Of a stretch of 39,842 bases of DNA, positions 1 to 7,887 are shown piece by piece; the first letter of the stretch is position 1, and every line of letters begins with the position of its first letter. The notes beneath the pieces were generated by a model. That model made no database searches, was not told the DNA's origin, and was given only the letters and a program-made list of their open reading frames with translations. Location of the stretch: assembly GCA_903884945.1 (NCBI GenBank), contig CAISGR010000201.1:1-39842 (forward strand), given 5' to 3'. The DNA is from an uncultured bacterium (lineage in GTDB: Bacteria > Pseudomonadota > Alphaproteobacteria > Sphingomonadales > Sphingomonadaceae). The translations under genes were made by a program, and so were the position numbers.

Positions 1-38
1 AGACGTTGTCGTTCCTGAGCGCAAGAAAGATCCGGCAT

Positions 39-419
39 CTAGCTATGGTCGTCCCGATCCGCTGAGGGGGAAGGAGCGCACGACCTCACTTTCCGTGCAT
101 CGCGCATTTCCGATTGCACATTCGAATCCCGCTCGAGGCCGGCTGCGCGGGCGATGGCGTTGAAGCTGGTGTTGAGCTTTTGCATCCGACCGACTGCCGG
201 GGTGCCCCAGGTGGCATCGTTCACCGTCGCCTCGCGCCAGAAATCATCATAGGGCTCCCGGTCGAACCATTCGGCGCGCCGATCGCCGACCGCGTAGAGG
301 AAGGCGAGGGCGAAGCGCAGCGCGAAGCTTGGGTAGACGCGGCCCTCCGCCGCCTCGTCATAGGCTTCGTCGAGGGCGCAGAGCGCCTTGAACACCAATG
401 CGCGCCGGTCGATTCGCAT
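39..419 (-). CDS. Hypothetical protein, 126 aa
   Basis: I do not recognise this protein. It is soluble, rich in charged and aromatic residues (a WFDREPYDDFW segment near residues 51-61), has no signal peptide or membrane segment, and ends in a charged, low-complexity tail. The start is an ATG at 419. Coding-like composition and a sensible ORF on the strand shared with the neighbouring SRAP gene support it being real. It lies in the accessory segment left of the tRNA-Val junction. No function is proposed. Confidence 0.55.
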   Translation of the reverse strand: MRIDRRALVFKALCALDEAYDEAAEGRVYPSFALRFALAFLYAVGDRRAEWFDREPYDDFWREATVNDATWGTPAVGRMQKLNTSFNAIARAAGLERDSNVQSEMRDARKVRSCAPSPSADRDDHS

Positions 420-519
420 GGCGGAACATTATGAGAACATCGCGGGCGTGCAATGGCCGATGCGGTGAGCGGAAGCGCCGGCTACCCGGGATGGGTGGGA
501 TGGTGGCCGGGTGTGGCGG

Positions 520-1179
520 CTATTCGAGGGGTGGGGTAGCGATCTGCTGCGCCATGGGGCCCTTATAGGGCTTGATCAGTGCCCGGGCTTCCTCGGCCGT
601 TCCGTCCAGCCATGGGGATTGCGCGGCCGGGGGCAGGATCGCCGGCATTGCCTTTTCATGCGTCGGCCGGATCAGGTCGTTCGGTTCGGTTGTCACGAAC
701 GCGAACGCCGGGCCGCGTTCGGTCTCGCGCCAGAGGCCGGCGAACATGCCGACAGGCTGGTCGGGCAGGGAGAACCACATCTGGCGGGGCAGGCCGTCGT
801 CTCCGGTGCCGCGTTCCGGGTGCGGCTCGGCAAAATGGGTGAAGGGTACGAGGCAGCGACGCTCCGGGCTGGCAAGCGACGGGCGCCAGAAGCTGCTGTC
901 CAGGTTGCGGGCGTTGGTGACGTATTTGGTGAGTTTCACCTTCGGATCGCGCTTGCTCGGGATCTGGGTGGGAAAGCCCCATTCCATCGCCGTGAACAAC
1001 AGGCCGCGATTGCCCTCGGCCGATCGGCGGATCGTCAGGCCGAAGCGGGGCGTCTTGCCGCCGGTCGGGAAGATCTCGCGCGGGGGCGGATACCACTCGT
1101 CGTCCGGGTAGGGAGGCTCGAGGCCGGCCGCCCGCATGATCGATGCCTGGTTGGCGGTGAGGCGGAACCGGTTGCACAT
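520..1179 (-). CDS. SOS response-associated peptidase family (SRAP, YedK/HMCES-like)
   Basis: SRAP proteins form a covalent thiazolidine link between Cys2 and abasic sites in single-stranded DNA, shielding AP sites from breakage. The 219-aa product starts MCNRF, which places Cys2 after Met removal as the family requires. Asn89 (in VTNARN), Glu118 (in HFAEP) and His174 (in RPTHEKAMPAIL) match the expected positions of the YedK active-site Asn, Glu and His. Length is normal for the family. No obvious LexA-type site was seen in the spacer upstream of 1179. SRAP genes are common in chromosomes and also ride on mobile elements, and here the gene lies left of the tRNA-Val junction. Confidence 0.93.
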   Translation of the reverse strand: MCNRFRLTANQASIMRAAGLEPPYPDDEWYPPPREIFPTGGKTPRFGLTIRRSAEGNRGLLFTAMEWGFPTQIPSKRDPKVKLTKYVTNARNLDSSFWRPSLASPERRCLVPFTHFAEPHPERGTGDDGLPRQMWFSLPDQPVGMFAGLWRETERGPAFAFVTTEPNDLIRPTHEKAMPAILPPAAQSPWLDGTAEEARALIKPYKGPMAQQIATPPLE

Positions 1180-1526
1180 GCGCCAAGGCTAGCGCGCTTA
1201 CGTCGCGGCTGTCGAATCGATCGCGGAGTCGCGGGCGGGGCAGGGCGATCGACGCGGCCGGCCGGGCGCCGTTCGATCCACAGCCCCAAATCGAGCGCTT
1301 TTCCCCCCGCCTCGCCCGCGCACTTTTCGTGTCGATTTTGACGCATCCACTCTCGAACGGGTGCGACCTAGAAAATTTGCCACGGAAGGGCTGGATCCGT
1401 GCGCAGTATGCTGATGCAGATTGATGCACCCTCCGGCCAGGATGTGCGCGGCAAACCAATGTCCGCCGACGGCCGGTTTTTGGTGGTCAACTACCGTTGA
1501 CATGAGCGTCGTGATCGCATCACAAA
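1180..1526. other. Intergenic region between divergent SRAP and Imm26-like genes
   Basis: No gene is supported here. Composition changes from GC-rich on the left to more AT-rich toward 1500. Small dyads are visible, for example GTCAAC-TACC-GTTGAC around 1487-1502, just upstream of the next gene, and a short direct repeat of TGATGCA around 1410-1426. Both divergent promoters must lie in this interval, but I could not place -35/-10 boxes with confidence. Confidence 0.4.
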
Positions 1527-2114
1527 ATGAGCATGTTCGAGACCAAACCGTCGTCCCGCGCCGATTTGAAATCTGGAACGCTTTACGCTGTCTCTGGTGA
1601 TGCCCAGTGGATTTATTATGGGCAGGTAACTCCGGACAAGCGCATCGGCTTCTTTCGTCGCCGTGACCGCGACGTTGCCTTGCCCACTGATATTTTCTCG
1701 GCGCCACTGATGGCCGTCATAGGCGTTGGGTATCCATCGATCACGCGAGCGCTGCGCTCGGGAGCTTGGCTTAAACTCGGCCGATTTGAATTGGTTAGTT
1801 CACTAAAAGTGCCGTGGCCCATGGTTCAGTGGCCCGTAGGAACGCTGCTCGTACGCGTGTTCGATGGTAACACGGAATACAATACTCGGGTCGAAGACCC
1901 AGCGATCCAAAACATGGAAATTATAGCAAGCTGGAACGCTGAGCAGCACATAGCCGCAAGACTCACTGCTGATTTCGGGAGAGAGGAAGCCCCTTGGCAT
2001 ATTGGTGGGCCCGTGTGGCGACAGCGTCGCGTTAAAGAGGAATATGCTCGACGGTTCCCGGATGCACCTTGGCATCAACTACCACCTGATTGGGTTCAGA
2101 CCAACGTCTCCTAG
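1527..2114 (+). CDS. Hypothetical protein, possibly Imm26-like
   Basis: 195-aa soluble protein with no signal peptide. The N-terminal part (about residues 15-45, 'KSGTLYAV' followed by a short strand and 'GQVTPDKRIGFFRR') recalls the beta-rich opening of Imm26-type immunity proteins, where a 'G-x-(L/F)-x-(I/V)' strand is followed by a 'y-(G/A)-(R/Q)-V' strand. This is a pattern impression, not a demonstrated match. The second half contains a WPVGTL strand and a WHIGGPVWR segment and ends close to a PWHQLPPDW motif. The gene is visibly more AT-rich and uses more non-GC third positions than its neighbours, consistent with recent acquisition. No toxin gene is adjacent, so if it is an immunity protein it is an orphan. 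Confidence 0.6.
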   Translation: MSMFETKPSSRADLKSGTLYAVSGDAQWIYYGQVTPDKRIGFFRRRDRDVALPTDIFSAPLMAVIGVGYPSITRALRSGAWLKLGRFELVSSLKVPWPMVQWPVGTLLVRVFDGNTEYNTRVEDPAIQNMEIIASWNAEQHIAARLTADFGREEAPWHIGGPVWRQRRVKEEYARRFPDAPWHQLPPDWVQTNVS

Positions 2115-2562
2115 CGGAGCGGTTCCCGCCCGACCGCTTTGGCGAAGCACAGGCGGTTTCAAAGCAACGATCGCCTGCCGAGGATGACCGGCCATAACGG
2201 CACAAACTGATCATTCCGGGTGATGCCAATGGGGAGAGGGCGGGAAGACCCCAACCTGCACAACTGACCTAGCTTGTCGTGCTCTTGCGCCCAAGGGGAT
2301 AGGGATATCCGCGCCGTGATTGCGACGCGCGTCGCGCGGTATTTCGCAACGCCTGCACCGGGGGTGACAGTCGCGAGGGCGTGGCACGATTTTCGCCCTC
2401 GGCACCCCGCCGAGCATCGGACCGGCCAAAGCCGGTCCGTCCGACAGCCGGGTCTTGGCTGTCGGCTGGTGGGGGACAGGACCTTTCGGTCGCAAGGAAC
2501 CGTCAAATCAGCGCGTGCCGTAGGCACTCCTTTCATTCTTATAACCTTAGGGGGGCAGACAG
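2115..2562. repeat. Hairpin-rich noncoding spacer with tandem perfect stem-loops
   Basis: No gene is supported in this 448-bp stretch. Two perfect stem-loops sit 2 bases apart. At 2419-2438, GGACCGGC pairs with GCCGGTCC around a CAAA loop. At 2441-2465, CCGACAGCC pairs with GGCTGTCGG around a 7-base loop. A smaller GACC-TTTC-GGTC hairpin follows at 2480-2491, and a 14-bp palindrome GCGACGCGCGTCGC lies at about 2322-2335. None is followed by a T-run on either strand, so they do not look like intrinsic terminators. They lie directly downstream of the Rep/HTH-like gene on the minus strand. Confidence 0.6.
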
Positions 2563-3303
2563 TTACCCCGGGTTACTCGCGTTATCGACGAGAGCGCAGA
2601 GGCGGGCGAGTTCGGTCGCGAGGGCGGCGGATGGGGCTCGAGGTTGCCGCCTCGGGCCTCCTGACGGGCGATCAGGCGCCTCCGCCTGGGGGCGGCCGAG
2701 CAATTGCCGGAGGCGCTGGCGGGCCTCACTGGCCAGCTCAGTGATATCGAAGAAATAGGCGTTGTTGGTCTGTTCGCGCTGCGGGCCAAAGACGCCTTCG
2801 CTATCGGGCTTCCTTCTCGTCCGGCGAACCCATTTGAGAAATCCGTGGTCCTGAAGGCGCTTCAGGGCGGCAACGATCGTCTTCCTGGCGAAGCCGGTGA
2901 TTTTCTCCAGTTGCGTGAGCGCCGGGTCAAGCCGGCCGGTCTTGAAGCAGAAATACGGAAAGTGGAGGACCGCCTCGAGCACCGCGACCCCATAGGGCGT
3001 CAGGTCGCCACGCGAGTTCTTCTTGCCGCTCTGCAGGCGGTTCTTCAGACGCGTCGTGTTGTCGAATTCGCGCGCGACCTGCAGGAGCTTTTCACGCCAG
3101 CGAAGCGCGCCCCTCTTGGTGCCGTCCGCGATCGGGCGCCATACCTGGGCGCGGCCGTCATCCACGTCGAAACTGTTGCGATGGATCGGGCGTTCCGTTT
3201 CGGGCGCGCGTTCCCTGCCTGAAAGGGCGGCTCCCGCAGCCCGGATAAGTGCTTTGGTCTGGCGCGCGATGGCGCCGGCTTCGTCGGTATAGGCATTCGA
3301 CAT
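2563..3303 (-). CDS. Winged-helix/Rep-like protein of a mobile-element type
   Basis: 246-aa protein. The centre (about residues 105-165: LTPYGVAVLEAVLHF, then LDPALTQLEKITGFARKTIVAALKRLQDHGFLKWVRRTRR) reads as a winged helix-turn-helix of the kind seen in plasmid or phage replication initiators and helix-turn-helix regulators of alphaproteobacterial mobile elements. The N-terminus (REKLLQVAREFD) is helical and the C-terminus is Arg/Pro-rich. It ends beside the hairpin-rich spacer and begins about 250 bp from the tRNA-Val attachment junction, which favours a role in replication or control of an integrated element. I cannot tell a replication initiator from a regulator by reading alone. No ParA/ParB or integrase partner is visible. 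Confidence 0.65.
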   Translation of the reverse strand: MSNAYTDEAGAIARQTKALIRAAGAALSGRERAPETERPIHRNSFDVDDGRAQVWRPIADGTKRGALRWREKLLQVAREFDNTTRLKNRLQSGKKNSRGDLTPYGVAVLEAVLHFPYFCFKTGRLDPALTQLEKITGFARKTIVAALKRLQDHGFLKWVRRTRRKPDSEGVFGPQREQTNNAYFFDITELASEARQRLRQLLGRPQAEAPDRPSGGPRRQPRAPSAALATELARLCALVDNASNPG

Positions 3304-3474
3304 CGTTCGGGCCCCGGCTCGAAATCGATGGGCGCACGAAACCGCAGGCCGAATCAGGCTGTTCGGCCGCGCGTTCGCAGTTCGGGACAGCGCCCTGGCG
3401 TGGGCACTATCGGGGGGTGGGGCGGGGGCTCGCAGGGCTCCGGTGCAATTCCGGTGCAGCGGGATTCAGCACAC

Positions 3475-3538
3475 GGATTTCTGCGGATTTTGGGGCTTCG
3501 CCGGGAATGTCACGAAAGGCCAAAAACCGCAGAAATCC
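3475..3538. repeat. 19-bp inverted repeat beside the tRNA-Val junction
   Basis: GGATTTCTGCGGATTTTGG at 3475-3493 and its near-perfect reverse complement at 3520-3538 (18 of 19 bases) are separated by 26 bases. The right arm ends 13 bases before the tRNA-derived sequence starts. It is more AT-rich than its surroundings and lacks a terminator-like T-run. It could be an arm-type recombinase or excisionase site, or a hairpin at the element end. A short direct repeat (CCGGTGCA twice, around 3440-3458) lies just to the left. Confidence 0.7.
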
Positions 3539-3551
3539 GGGCAATTGCTTT

Positions 3552-3598
3552 CGTTGACATCGCAGGGGTCGCAAGTTCAATCCTTGCCACGCCCACCA
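3552..3598 (+). pseudogene. 3' half of tRNA-Val(GAC): attachment-site junction
   Basis: The stretch contains the 3' half of a tRNA. The anticodon loop TTGACAT (3554-3560, anticodon GAC, valine) is followed by the 3' anticodon stem CGCAG, a variable region, and a perfect T-arm (GCAAG, loop TTCAATC, CTTGC; 3571-3587). The 3' acceptor strand CACGCCC, discriminator A and CCA (3588-3598) complete it. The sequence before it does not form the matching 5' anticodon stem, D-arm or acceptor strand, so this is not an intact tRNA. Tyrosine recombinases commonly integrate into tRNA 3' halves and leave exactly this copy at the distal end. Orientation implies the intact gene lies to the left, outside the window, and that 1-3551 belongs to the element. 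Confidence 0.8.
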
Positions 3599-3602
3599 TT
3601 TT

Positions 3603-3640
3603 AAAAAGCCCGCGGCGTCGCAAGACGTCGCGGGCTTTTT
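3603..3640 (+). terminator. Rho-independent terminator, probably the native tRNA-Val terminator
   Basis: AAAAAGCCCGCG..CGTC pairs with GACG..CGCGGGCTTTTT around a GCAA loop, giving a long GC stem flanked by A and T runs. It begins 4 bases after the tRNA CCA end. A strong terminator immediately behind a tRNA 3' fragment supports the idea that sequence to the right of 3598 is the original chromosomal side. Confidence 0.85.
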
Positions 3641-3810
3641 TAACGCCCGTCGCGACGGGGTGGCCCGGGCGCACGGGGATTGGCGCGCCGCCGGCTCATT
3701 CGTCCTGCCCTCGCGTGCTTCCGGCAGTCGCGCGCAGCATCCGGGAGCGGAACTTCACCCATGTCGTGCGGAATGCCGGCCTGCCCGCGTCCGGATCGCT
3801 GCCGCTTGCG

Positions 3811-4015
3811 CGGGGGCCGGTGCCCCGGTAAGGCCGCTCGCGTGACGGGTCCCGGAGACGGGACAATAGGGAAATCGGTGCGCGGAACCCTCCGCAACCC
3901 CGATGCTGCTCCCGCAACTGTGACCGGATAGCCGGCGCTCATCATGCCACTGGGGGCAACCCCGGGAAGGCGAGGCGTTCAGCGAAGACCCGGAAGCCAG
4001 GAGACCTGCCCGCCA
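3811..4015 (+). promoter_or_regulatory. Cobalamin (adenosylcobalamin-type) riboswitch
   Basis: Conserved elements occur in order: a GGTGCCC-like opening (about 3819), AATAGGGAA (around 3869), GCTGCTCCCGCAACTGTGA (around 3904-3922), a CCACTGG segment (around 3944-3952), and the B12 box GAAGCCAGGAGACCTGCC at 3993-4010. The box sits about 145 bases upstream of btuB. Between box and start codon, CCGGGCG (4099-4105) can pair with CGCCCGG (4118-4124), extended by GGGGCC/GGCCCC, a likely expression-platform hairpin just before the AAAGGGG ribosome site at 4142-4149. Riboswitches of this class lower expression of B12 uptake genes when the cofactor is plentiful, so it should control the whole btuBFCD operon. 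Confidence 0.93.
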
Positions 4016-4154
4016 CGGTCGATCCATCGCGCGGGCGGGATGCACCGGGCGGACGAGGGCATTGCCTCGAGTGAGCGACATGAACCGGGCCGTCGGGGCC
4101 GGGCGTCGCCACTGCTGCGCCCGGACTCATGGCCCCATGTGAAAGGGGTACGTC

Positions 4155-6110
4155 ATGTCCAGGATTTTCCACATCAGGCTGAACAGCCTTGTCTCGTCGC
4201 GCGATGCGTTGCGCCTGTCGGCGATGGCCGCGGCGCTGCTCGCCGCCAGTGCCGCCTCGGCACAGGAAGCAGCGCCGGCGCCGGTCGATGACTGCGAGCG
4301 GACCAATGATTGCATCACGGTCGCCGACCAGCGCGTTCCACCCGATATCATCGTCGCGGCCGGCGTTCCGCAATATGCCGCGCAAATCGGCCAGTCGGTC
4401 ACCATCATCACCCGCGAGGAGATCGAGCGCCGCCAGACCGTCGCCATTGCCGACCTGCTGGCGACCACCCCCGGCATCACCGTCTCGCGCAATGGCGGGC
4501 TCGGCACGGTCACGGCAGTGCGCATCCGCGGCGCCGAGGGCGAACAGACCCTGACGCTGATCGATGGCGTGCGCGTCAACGATCCCTCGTCGCCCGGCGG
4601 CGCATTCGATTTCGGCACCTTGCTCGCCGGTTCGATCGATCGCATCGAGGTGCTGCGCGGCGCCAACTCCGTCCCCTGGGGCAGCCAGGCGATCGGCGGT
4701 GTCGTCAACATCGTCACCGCGCGCCCGACCGAGGGGCTGCAGGGTCGCGGCCAGGTCGAATATGGCGCGCATGACACGCTGTTCGCCAATGCCGGCCTCT
4801 CGGGCGGCAAGGGCGCCGTCACTGCGTCGCTGACCGGCGGCTATCTCCGCACCGACGGCATCTCCGCCGCCGCGAACGGCACCGAGCCTGACGGCTATCG
4901 GCGCTATGGCGGCACGGGGCAGATCGCCATCGCCTTCACTGACGAGATCGGCCTCGATCTGCGCGGCTATTATGCCCATAGCCATACCGAGCTGGATGGC
5001 TTCCCGCCGCCCAACTATACGCTGGCCGACGATCCCGAATATTCCACCTCGCAGGAGATCTATGGCTATGCCGGGCTCCACGCGAACCTGCTCGGCGGGC
5101 GCTTCAGGAACCGCGTCGCCTTCACCATCGCCGATATCAACCGCGACAATTACGATCCGACCTATGGGCCGGGGGTGAGCTTCTTCGGTCGCGGCCGCAG
5201 CGAGCGCTACCCCTATCAGGGTGATTTCCAGGTCGTCGATCAGATCCGCCTCGTCGCCGGTGTCGAGCAGGAGAACAGCCGCTTCGTCACCGACAGCGAT
5301 CGTCACGCCGCCGACATCACCAGCTATTACGGTCAGGCGATCGTCACGCCGATCGAGGTGCTGACCGTCACCGGCGGCGTCCGCCGCGACGAGAACAGCG
5401 ATTTCGACGGGCATACCAGCTTCGGCGTCAATGCGGCGCTGGCCCTTCGTGAGGGCACTACCCTCCGTGCCAGCTATGCGGACGGCTTCAAGGCCCCGAC
5501 GCTCTATCAGCGCTACGCCCGATATTATGGCAACGCCGGTCTGAAGCCGGAGGTGGCGCACAATTATGATGTCGGGATCGAGCAGCGGTTCCTGGGCGGC
5601 GCCGCCACGGTCGGCGTCACCTGGTTCCATCGCGACACGAAGAACCAGATCGATTTCGACCTCGCTACCTTCACGTACAGCAATATCGTTCGCGCCCGCG
5701 CCGAGGGCGTCGAGTTCGAGCTGGCGCTGCGCCCGATCCGGGATTTCACCGTCACCGGCAATTTCAGCTATATCGACAGCGAGAACCGGTCGCCGGGCGC
5801 CAATTTCGGCAAGGATCTCGCCCGTCGGCCCCGGGAGACGGTCAGCGTCTCCGCTGATTACCGCCTGCCCTTCGGCCTGTCGGTCGGCGGCACGATCAGC
5901 CATGTCGGGGACAGCTATGACAATGCCGGCAACACGGTGCGCCTCGACGGCTATGTCCTTGCCGGGCTGCGCGCCGAGCTCCCGGTCGGCGATCGGTTCA
6001 CCCTTTATGGCCGGGTCGAGAATCTCTTCGACGAGAAATACCAGACCGTCGCCAATTACGGGACGGACGGCCGCGCCGCCTATGGCGGCATCCGCGTGAA
6101 GCTCAACTGA
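4155..6110 (+). CDS. btuB: TonB-dependent vitamin B12 receptor
   Basis: Outer-membrane receptor that brings cobalamin into the periplasm using TonB energy. The 651-aa product has a signal peptide (to about residue 36, ending ASAASA-QE), a TonB box around 64-69 (DIIVAA), and a plug domain with the typical 'IADLLATTPGITVS', 'VRIRGAEGEQTLTLIDGVRVND' and 'GSQAIGGVVNIVT' segments. A beta-barrel follows, ending in an aromatic-rich strand with 'VENLFDEKYQTVANY'. Length is close to that of known BtuB proteins. It is preceded by the cobalamin riboswitch and followed without gap by btuF, which makes the B12 assignment strong. The start ATG at 4155 has an AAAGGGG ribosome site 5 bases upstream. Confidence 0.94.
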   Translation: MSRIFHIRLNSLVSSRDALRLSAMAAALLAASAASAQEAAPAPVDDCERTNDCITVADQRVPPDIIVAAGVPQYAAQIGQSVTIITREEIERRQTVAIADLLATTPGITVSRNGGLGTVTAVRIRGAEGEQTLTLIDGVRVNDPSSPGGAFDFGTLLAGSIDRIEVLRGANSVPWGSQAIGGVVNIVTARPTEGLQGRGQVEYGAHDTLFANAGLSGGKGAVTASLTGGYLRTDGISAAANGTEPDGYRRYGGTGQIAIAFTDEIGLDLRGYYAHSHTELDGFPPPNYTLADDPEYSTSQEIYGYAGLHANLLGGRFRNRVAFTIADINRDNYDPTYGPGVSFFGRGRSERYPYQGDFQVVDQIRLVAGVEQENSRFVTDSDRHAADITSYYGQAIVTPIEVLTVTGGVRRDENSDFDGHTSFGVNAALALREGTTLRASYADGFKAPTLYQRYARYYGNAGLKPEVAHNYDVGIEQRFLGGAATVGVTWFHRDTKNQIDFDLATFTYSNIVRARAEGVEFELALRPIRDFTVTGNFSYIDSENRSPGANFGKDLARRPRETVSVSADYRLPFGLSVGGTISHVGDSYDNAGNTVRLDGYVLAGLRAELPVGDRFTLYGRVENLFDEKYQTVANYGTDGRAAYGGIRVKLN

Positions 6111-6928
6111 TGCTGCGGGCGATCCTGCCGCTGGCGCTGTTCCTCGCCGGGTGCGCGGTGCCCGCGCGGGCGCCGCACGGCGGCGGGATCGTCTCCACCA
6201 ATCCCTGCGCCGATGCGATCCTGCTCGAGCTGGTTCCGCCAGGCCGCATCGCCGCGATCAGCCATTATTCGCAGGATCCGGGCGCGACCTCGATCCCGCT
6301 GGATGTCGCGCGCCGCTTCGCCACCACCACCGGCACGGCGGAGGAAGTGATCGCGCTCCATCCCGATCTGGTGGTGACGAGCAGCTTTACCCCGGCGAGC
6401 ACGCGCAATGCCTATGCCCGGGCGGAGCTGAAGACGCTGCTGCTCGATTCGCCCGTCACGATCGCGGCGAGCAAGGCGCAGATCAGCCAGGTTGCCGGGG
6501 CAGTCGGCGCGGCGGATCGGGGCAGGGCGCTCAATGCCCGGATCGACCGTGCGGTCGCTGGTGCCACGGCGGGCGCGGCGGCGACGCGCCCCGCCGCGCT
6601 GCTGTTCATCGCCGGCAATCTCGTCAACGGCTCCGGCACGCTGCTCGACGAACTCCTCGTCAGGGCCGGCTTTCGCGATGCCGCCGCCGATTACGGCCTC
6701 GCCTTTACCGGCACGCTCCCGATCGAGACGATCGCCGCGCATCCGCCGCGCGTGATCCTCACTCCCGGCCCGTCGCGCAGCGCGAGCCTGCGCGCCCGGG
6801 TCCTCGCGCGCACCGGGGCCGGCACGGTCGAGGCCGCCTTCCCGCGGACGCTGGTCAATTGCGGCGGGCCGACGATCATTCCCGCCATCACCCGCCTCGC
6901 GGCGATCCGCCGGGGGCTCGGCTCGTGA
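6110..6928 (+). CDS. btuF: Cobalamin ABC transporter substrate-binding lipoprotein (BtuF-like)
   Basis: 272-aa periplasmic binding protein that would capture B12 delivered by BtuB and hand it to BtuCD. It begins with a lipoprotein signal (lipobox LAGC, Cys15) and shows the class III binding-protein pattern: 'IVSTNPCADAILLELV', 'VIALHPDLVVTSS', and a C-terminal lobe with 'LLDELLVRAGF' and 'IETIAAHPPRVIL'. Its ATG overlaps the btuB stop codon by one base, and its own stop overlaps the next start, so translation is coupled. Specificity for cobalamin comes from the operon rather than from residues I can name. Confidence 0.88.
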   Translation: MLRAILPLALFLAGCAVPARAPHGGGIVSTNPCADAILLELVPPGRIAAISHYSQDPGATSIPLDVARRFATTTGTAEEVIALHPDLVVTSSFTPASTRNAYARAELKTLLLDSPVTIAASKAQISQVAGAVGAADRGRALNARIDRAVAGATAGAAATRPAALLFIAGNLVNGSGTLLDELLVRAGFRDAAADYGLAFTGTLPIETIAAHPPRVILTPGPSRSASLRARVLARTGAGTVEAAFPRTLVNCGGPTIIPAITRLAAIRRGLGS

Positions 6929-7887
6929 CGCGCCGGCTGCTCCTGCTCGCGCTGCTGGTGGTGCTCGCCTTCGGCCTGTCGCTGGTCGCCGGGAAGACCT
7001 GGATTCCGCTCGGTGCCTGGTTCACGCCCGATCCGCGCTTCGCCATCATCGCTGAGCTTCGCCTGCCGCGCGCCATTCTGGGCCTTGCGATCGGGGCGGT
7101 GCTCGGCCTGTCCGGCGCCGTGCTGCAGGGCTATCTGCGCAACCCGCTCGCTGATCCGGCGGTGGTGGGCGTCTCGTCCAGCGCGGCGCTGGGCGCGGTG
7201 GCCGCGATCGTGCTCGGCATCGCCGGCAACCCGCTGGTGCTGTTCGGCTGCGCGATGCTGGGCGCCGGCGGATCGATGGCGCTGCTTGCCGCGCTCACCT
7301 GGCGATCGCCGAGCCCCGTCCAGTTCATCCTTGCGGGCACCGTGCTGGCGAGCCTTGCCGGGGCGCTGACGGCCTTCCTGATCTCGATCGCGCCCAATCC
7401 CTATGCGGTGGCCGAAGTGATCGACTGGCTGATGGGGGCGCTCACCGATCGCAGCATCGACGACGTCCGCATTGCGCTGCCCTTCATGGCGCTGGGCGCG
7501 GCCCTGTTGTTCCTCACCGCACCGGCGCTCGACGCGCTGACGCTCGGCGAGACGGCGGCGCGCTCGCTCGGCGTCCGGCTCGGCCGGCTCCAGGCGCTGA
7601 TCGTGCTCGGGACCGGCCTCACCATCGGGGCCAGCGTCGCCGTGACGGGGGTGGTCGGCTTCGTCGGCCTGGTCGTGCCGCACCTGCTCCGCCCGGTCTT
7701 CGGCCACCGCCCGGCCGCCTTGCTGCTGCCCAGCGCGCTCGGCGGGGCGGCGTTGGTGCTCGTCGCCGACAGCCTGTGCCGCCTCGCGCCGGGCGCGGGC
7801 GAAGTCCGCCTCGGCGTCGCCATGGCGTTGCTCGGCGCGCCCTTCTTCCTGATGCTCCTGCTCAAGGGTCGCGCCTCGTGGAACTGA
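6925..7887 (+). CDS. btuC: Cobalamin ABC transporter permease (BtuC-like, FecCD family)
   Basis: 320-aa inner-membrane permease with about 8-10 hydrophobic helices. Family hallmarks are 'LRLPRAILGLAIGAVLGLSGAVLQGYLRNPLADPAVVGVSSSAALGA' near residues 46-92 (the coupling Gly-rich segment) and 'VTGVVGFVGLVVPHLLRP' near 245. The GTG start at 6925 overlaps the btuF stop by the pattern GTGA; the frame is open upstream, but those earlier starts would lie inside btuF and add a non-homologous Arg-rich extension, so they are rejected. It partners with the BtuD ATPase encoded directly behind. Confidence 0.92.
   Translation: MTRRLLLLALLVVLAFGLSLVAGKTWIPLGAWFTPDPRFAIIAELRLPRAILGLAIGAVLGLSGAVLQGYLRNPLADPAVVGVSSSAALGAVAAIVLGIAGNPLVLFGCAMLGAGGSMALLAALTWRSPSPVQFILAGTVLASLAGALTAFLISIAPNPYAVAEVIDWLMGALTDRSIDDVRIALPFMALGAALLFLTAPALDALTLGETAARSLGVRLGRLQALIVLGTGLTIGASVAVTGVVGFVGLVVPHLLRPVFGHRPAALLLPSALGGAALVLVADSLCRLAPGAGEVRLGVAMALLGAPFFLMLLLKGRASWN

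Noticed and set aside
2419..2465. Intrinsic terminators
   Set aside because: The stems are perfect, but no T-run follows on either strand.
3510..3598. A complete tRNA gene
   Set aside because: Only the 3' half folds; there is no D-arm, no matching 5' anticodon stem and no GGGCGTG acceptor strand upstream.
3942..5903. A 653-codon open frame on the minus strand across the riboswitch and btuB
   Set aside because: It lies opposite an unmistakable BtuB and through the riboswitch; its sequence is repetitive Asp/Gly/Ala/Arg typical of antisense frames.
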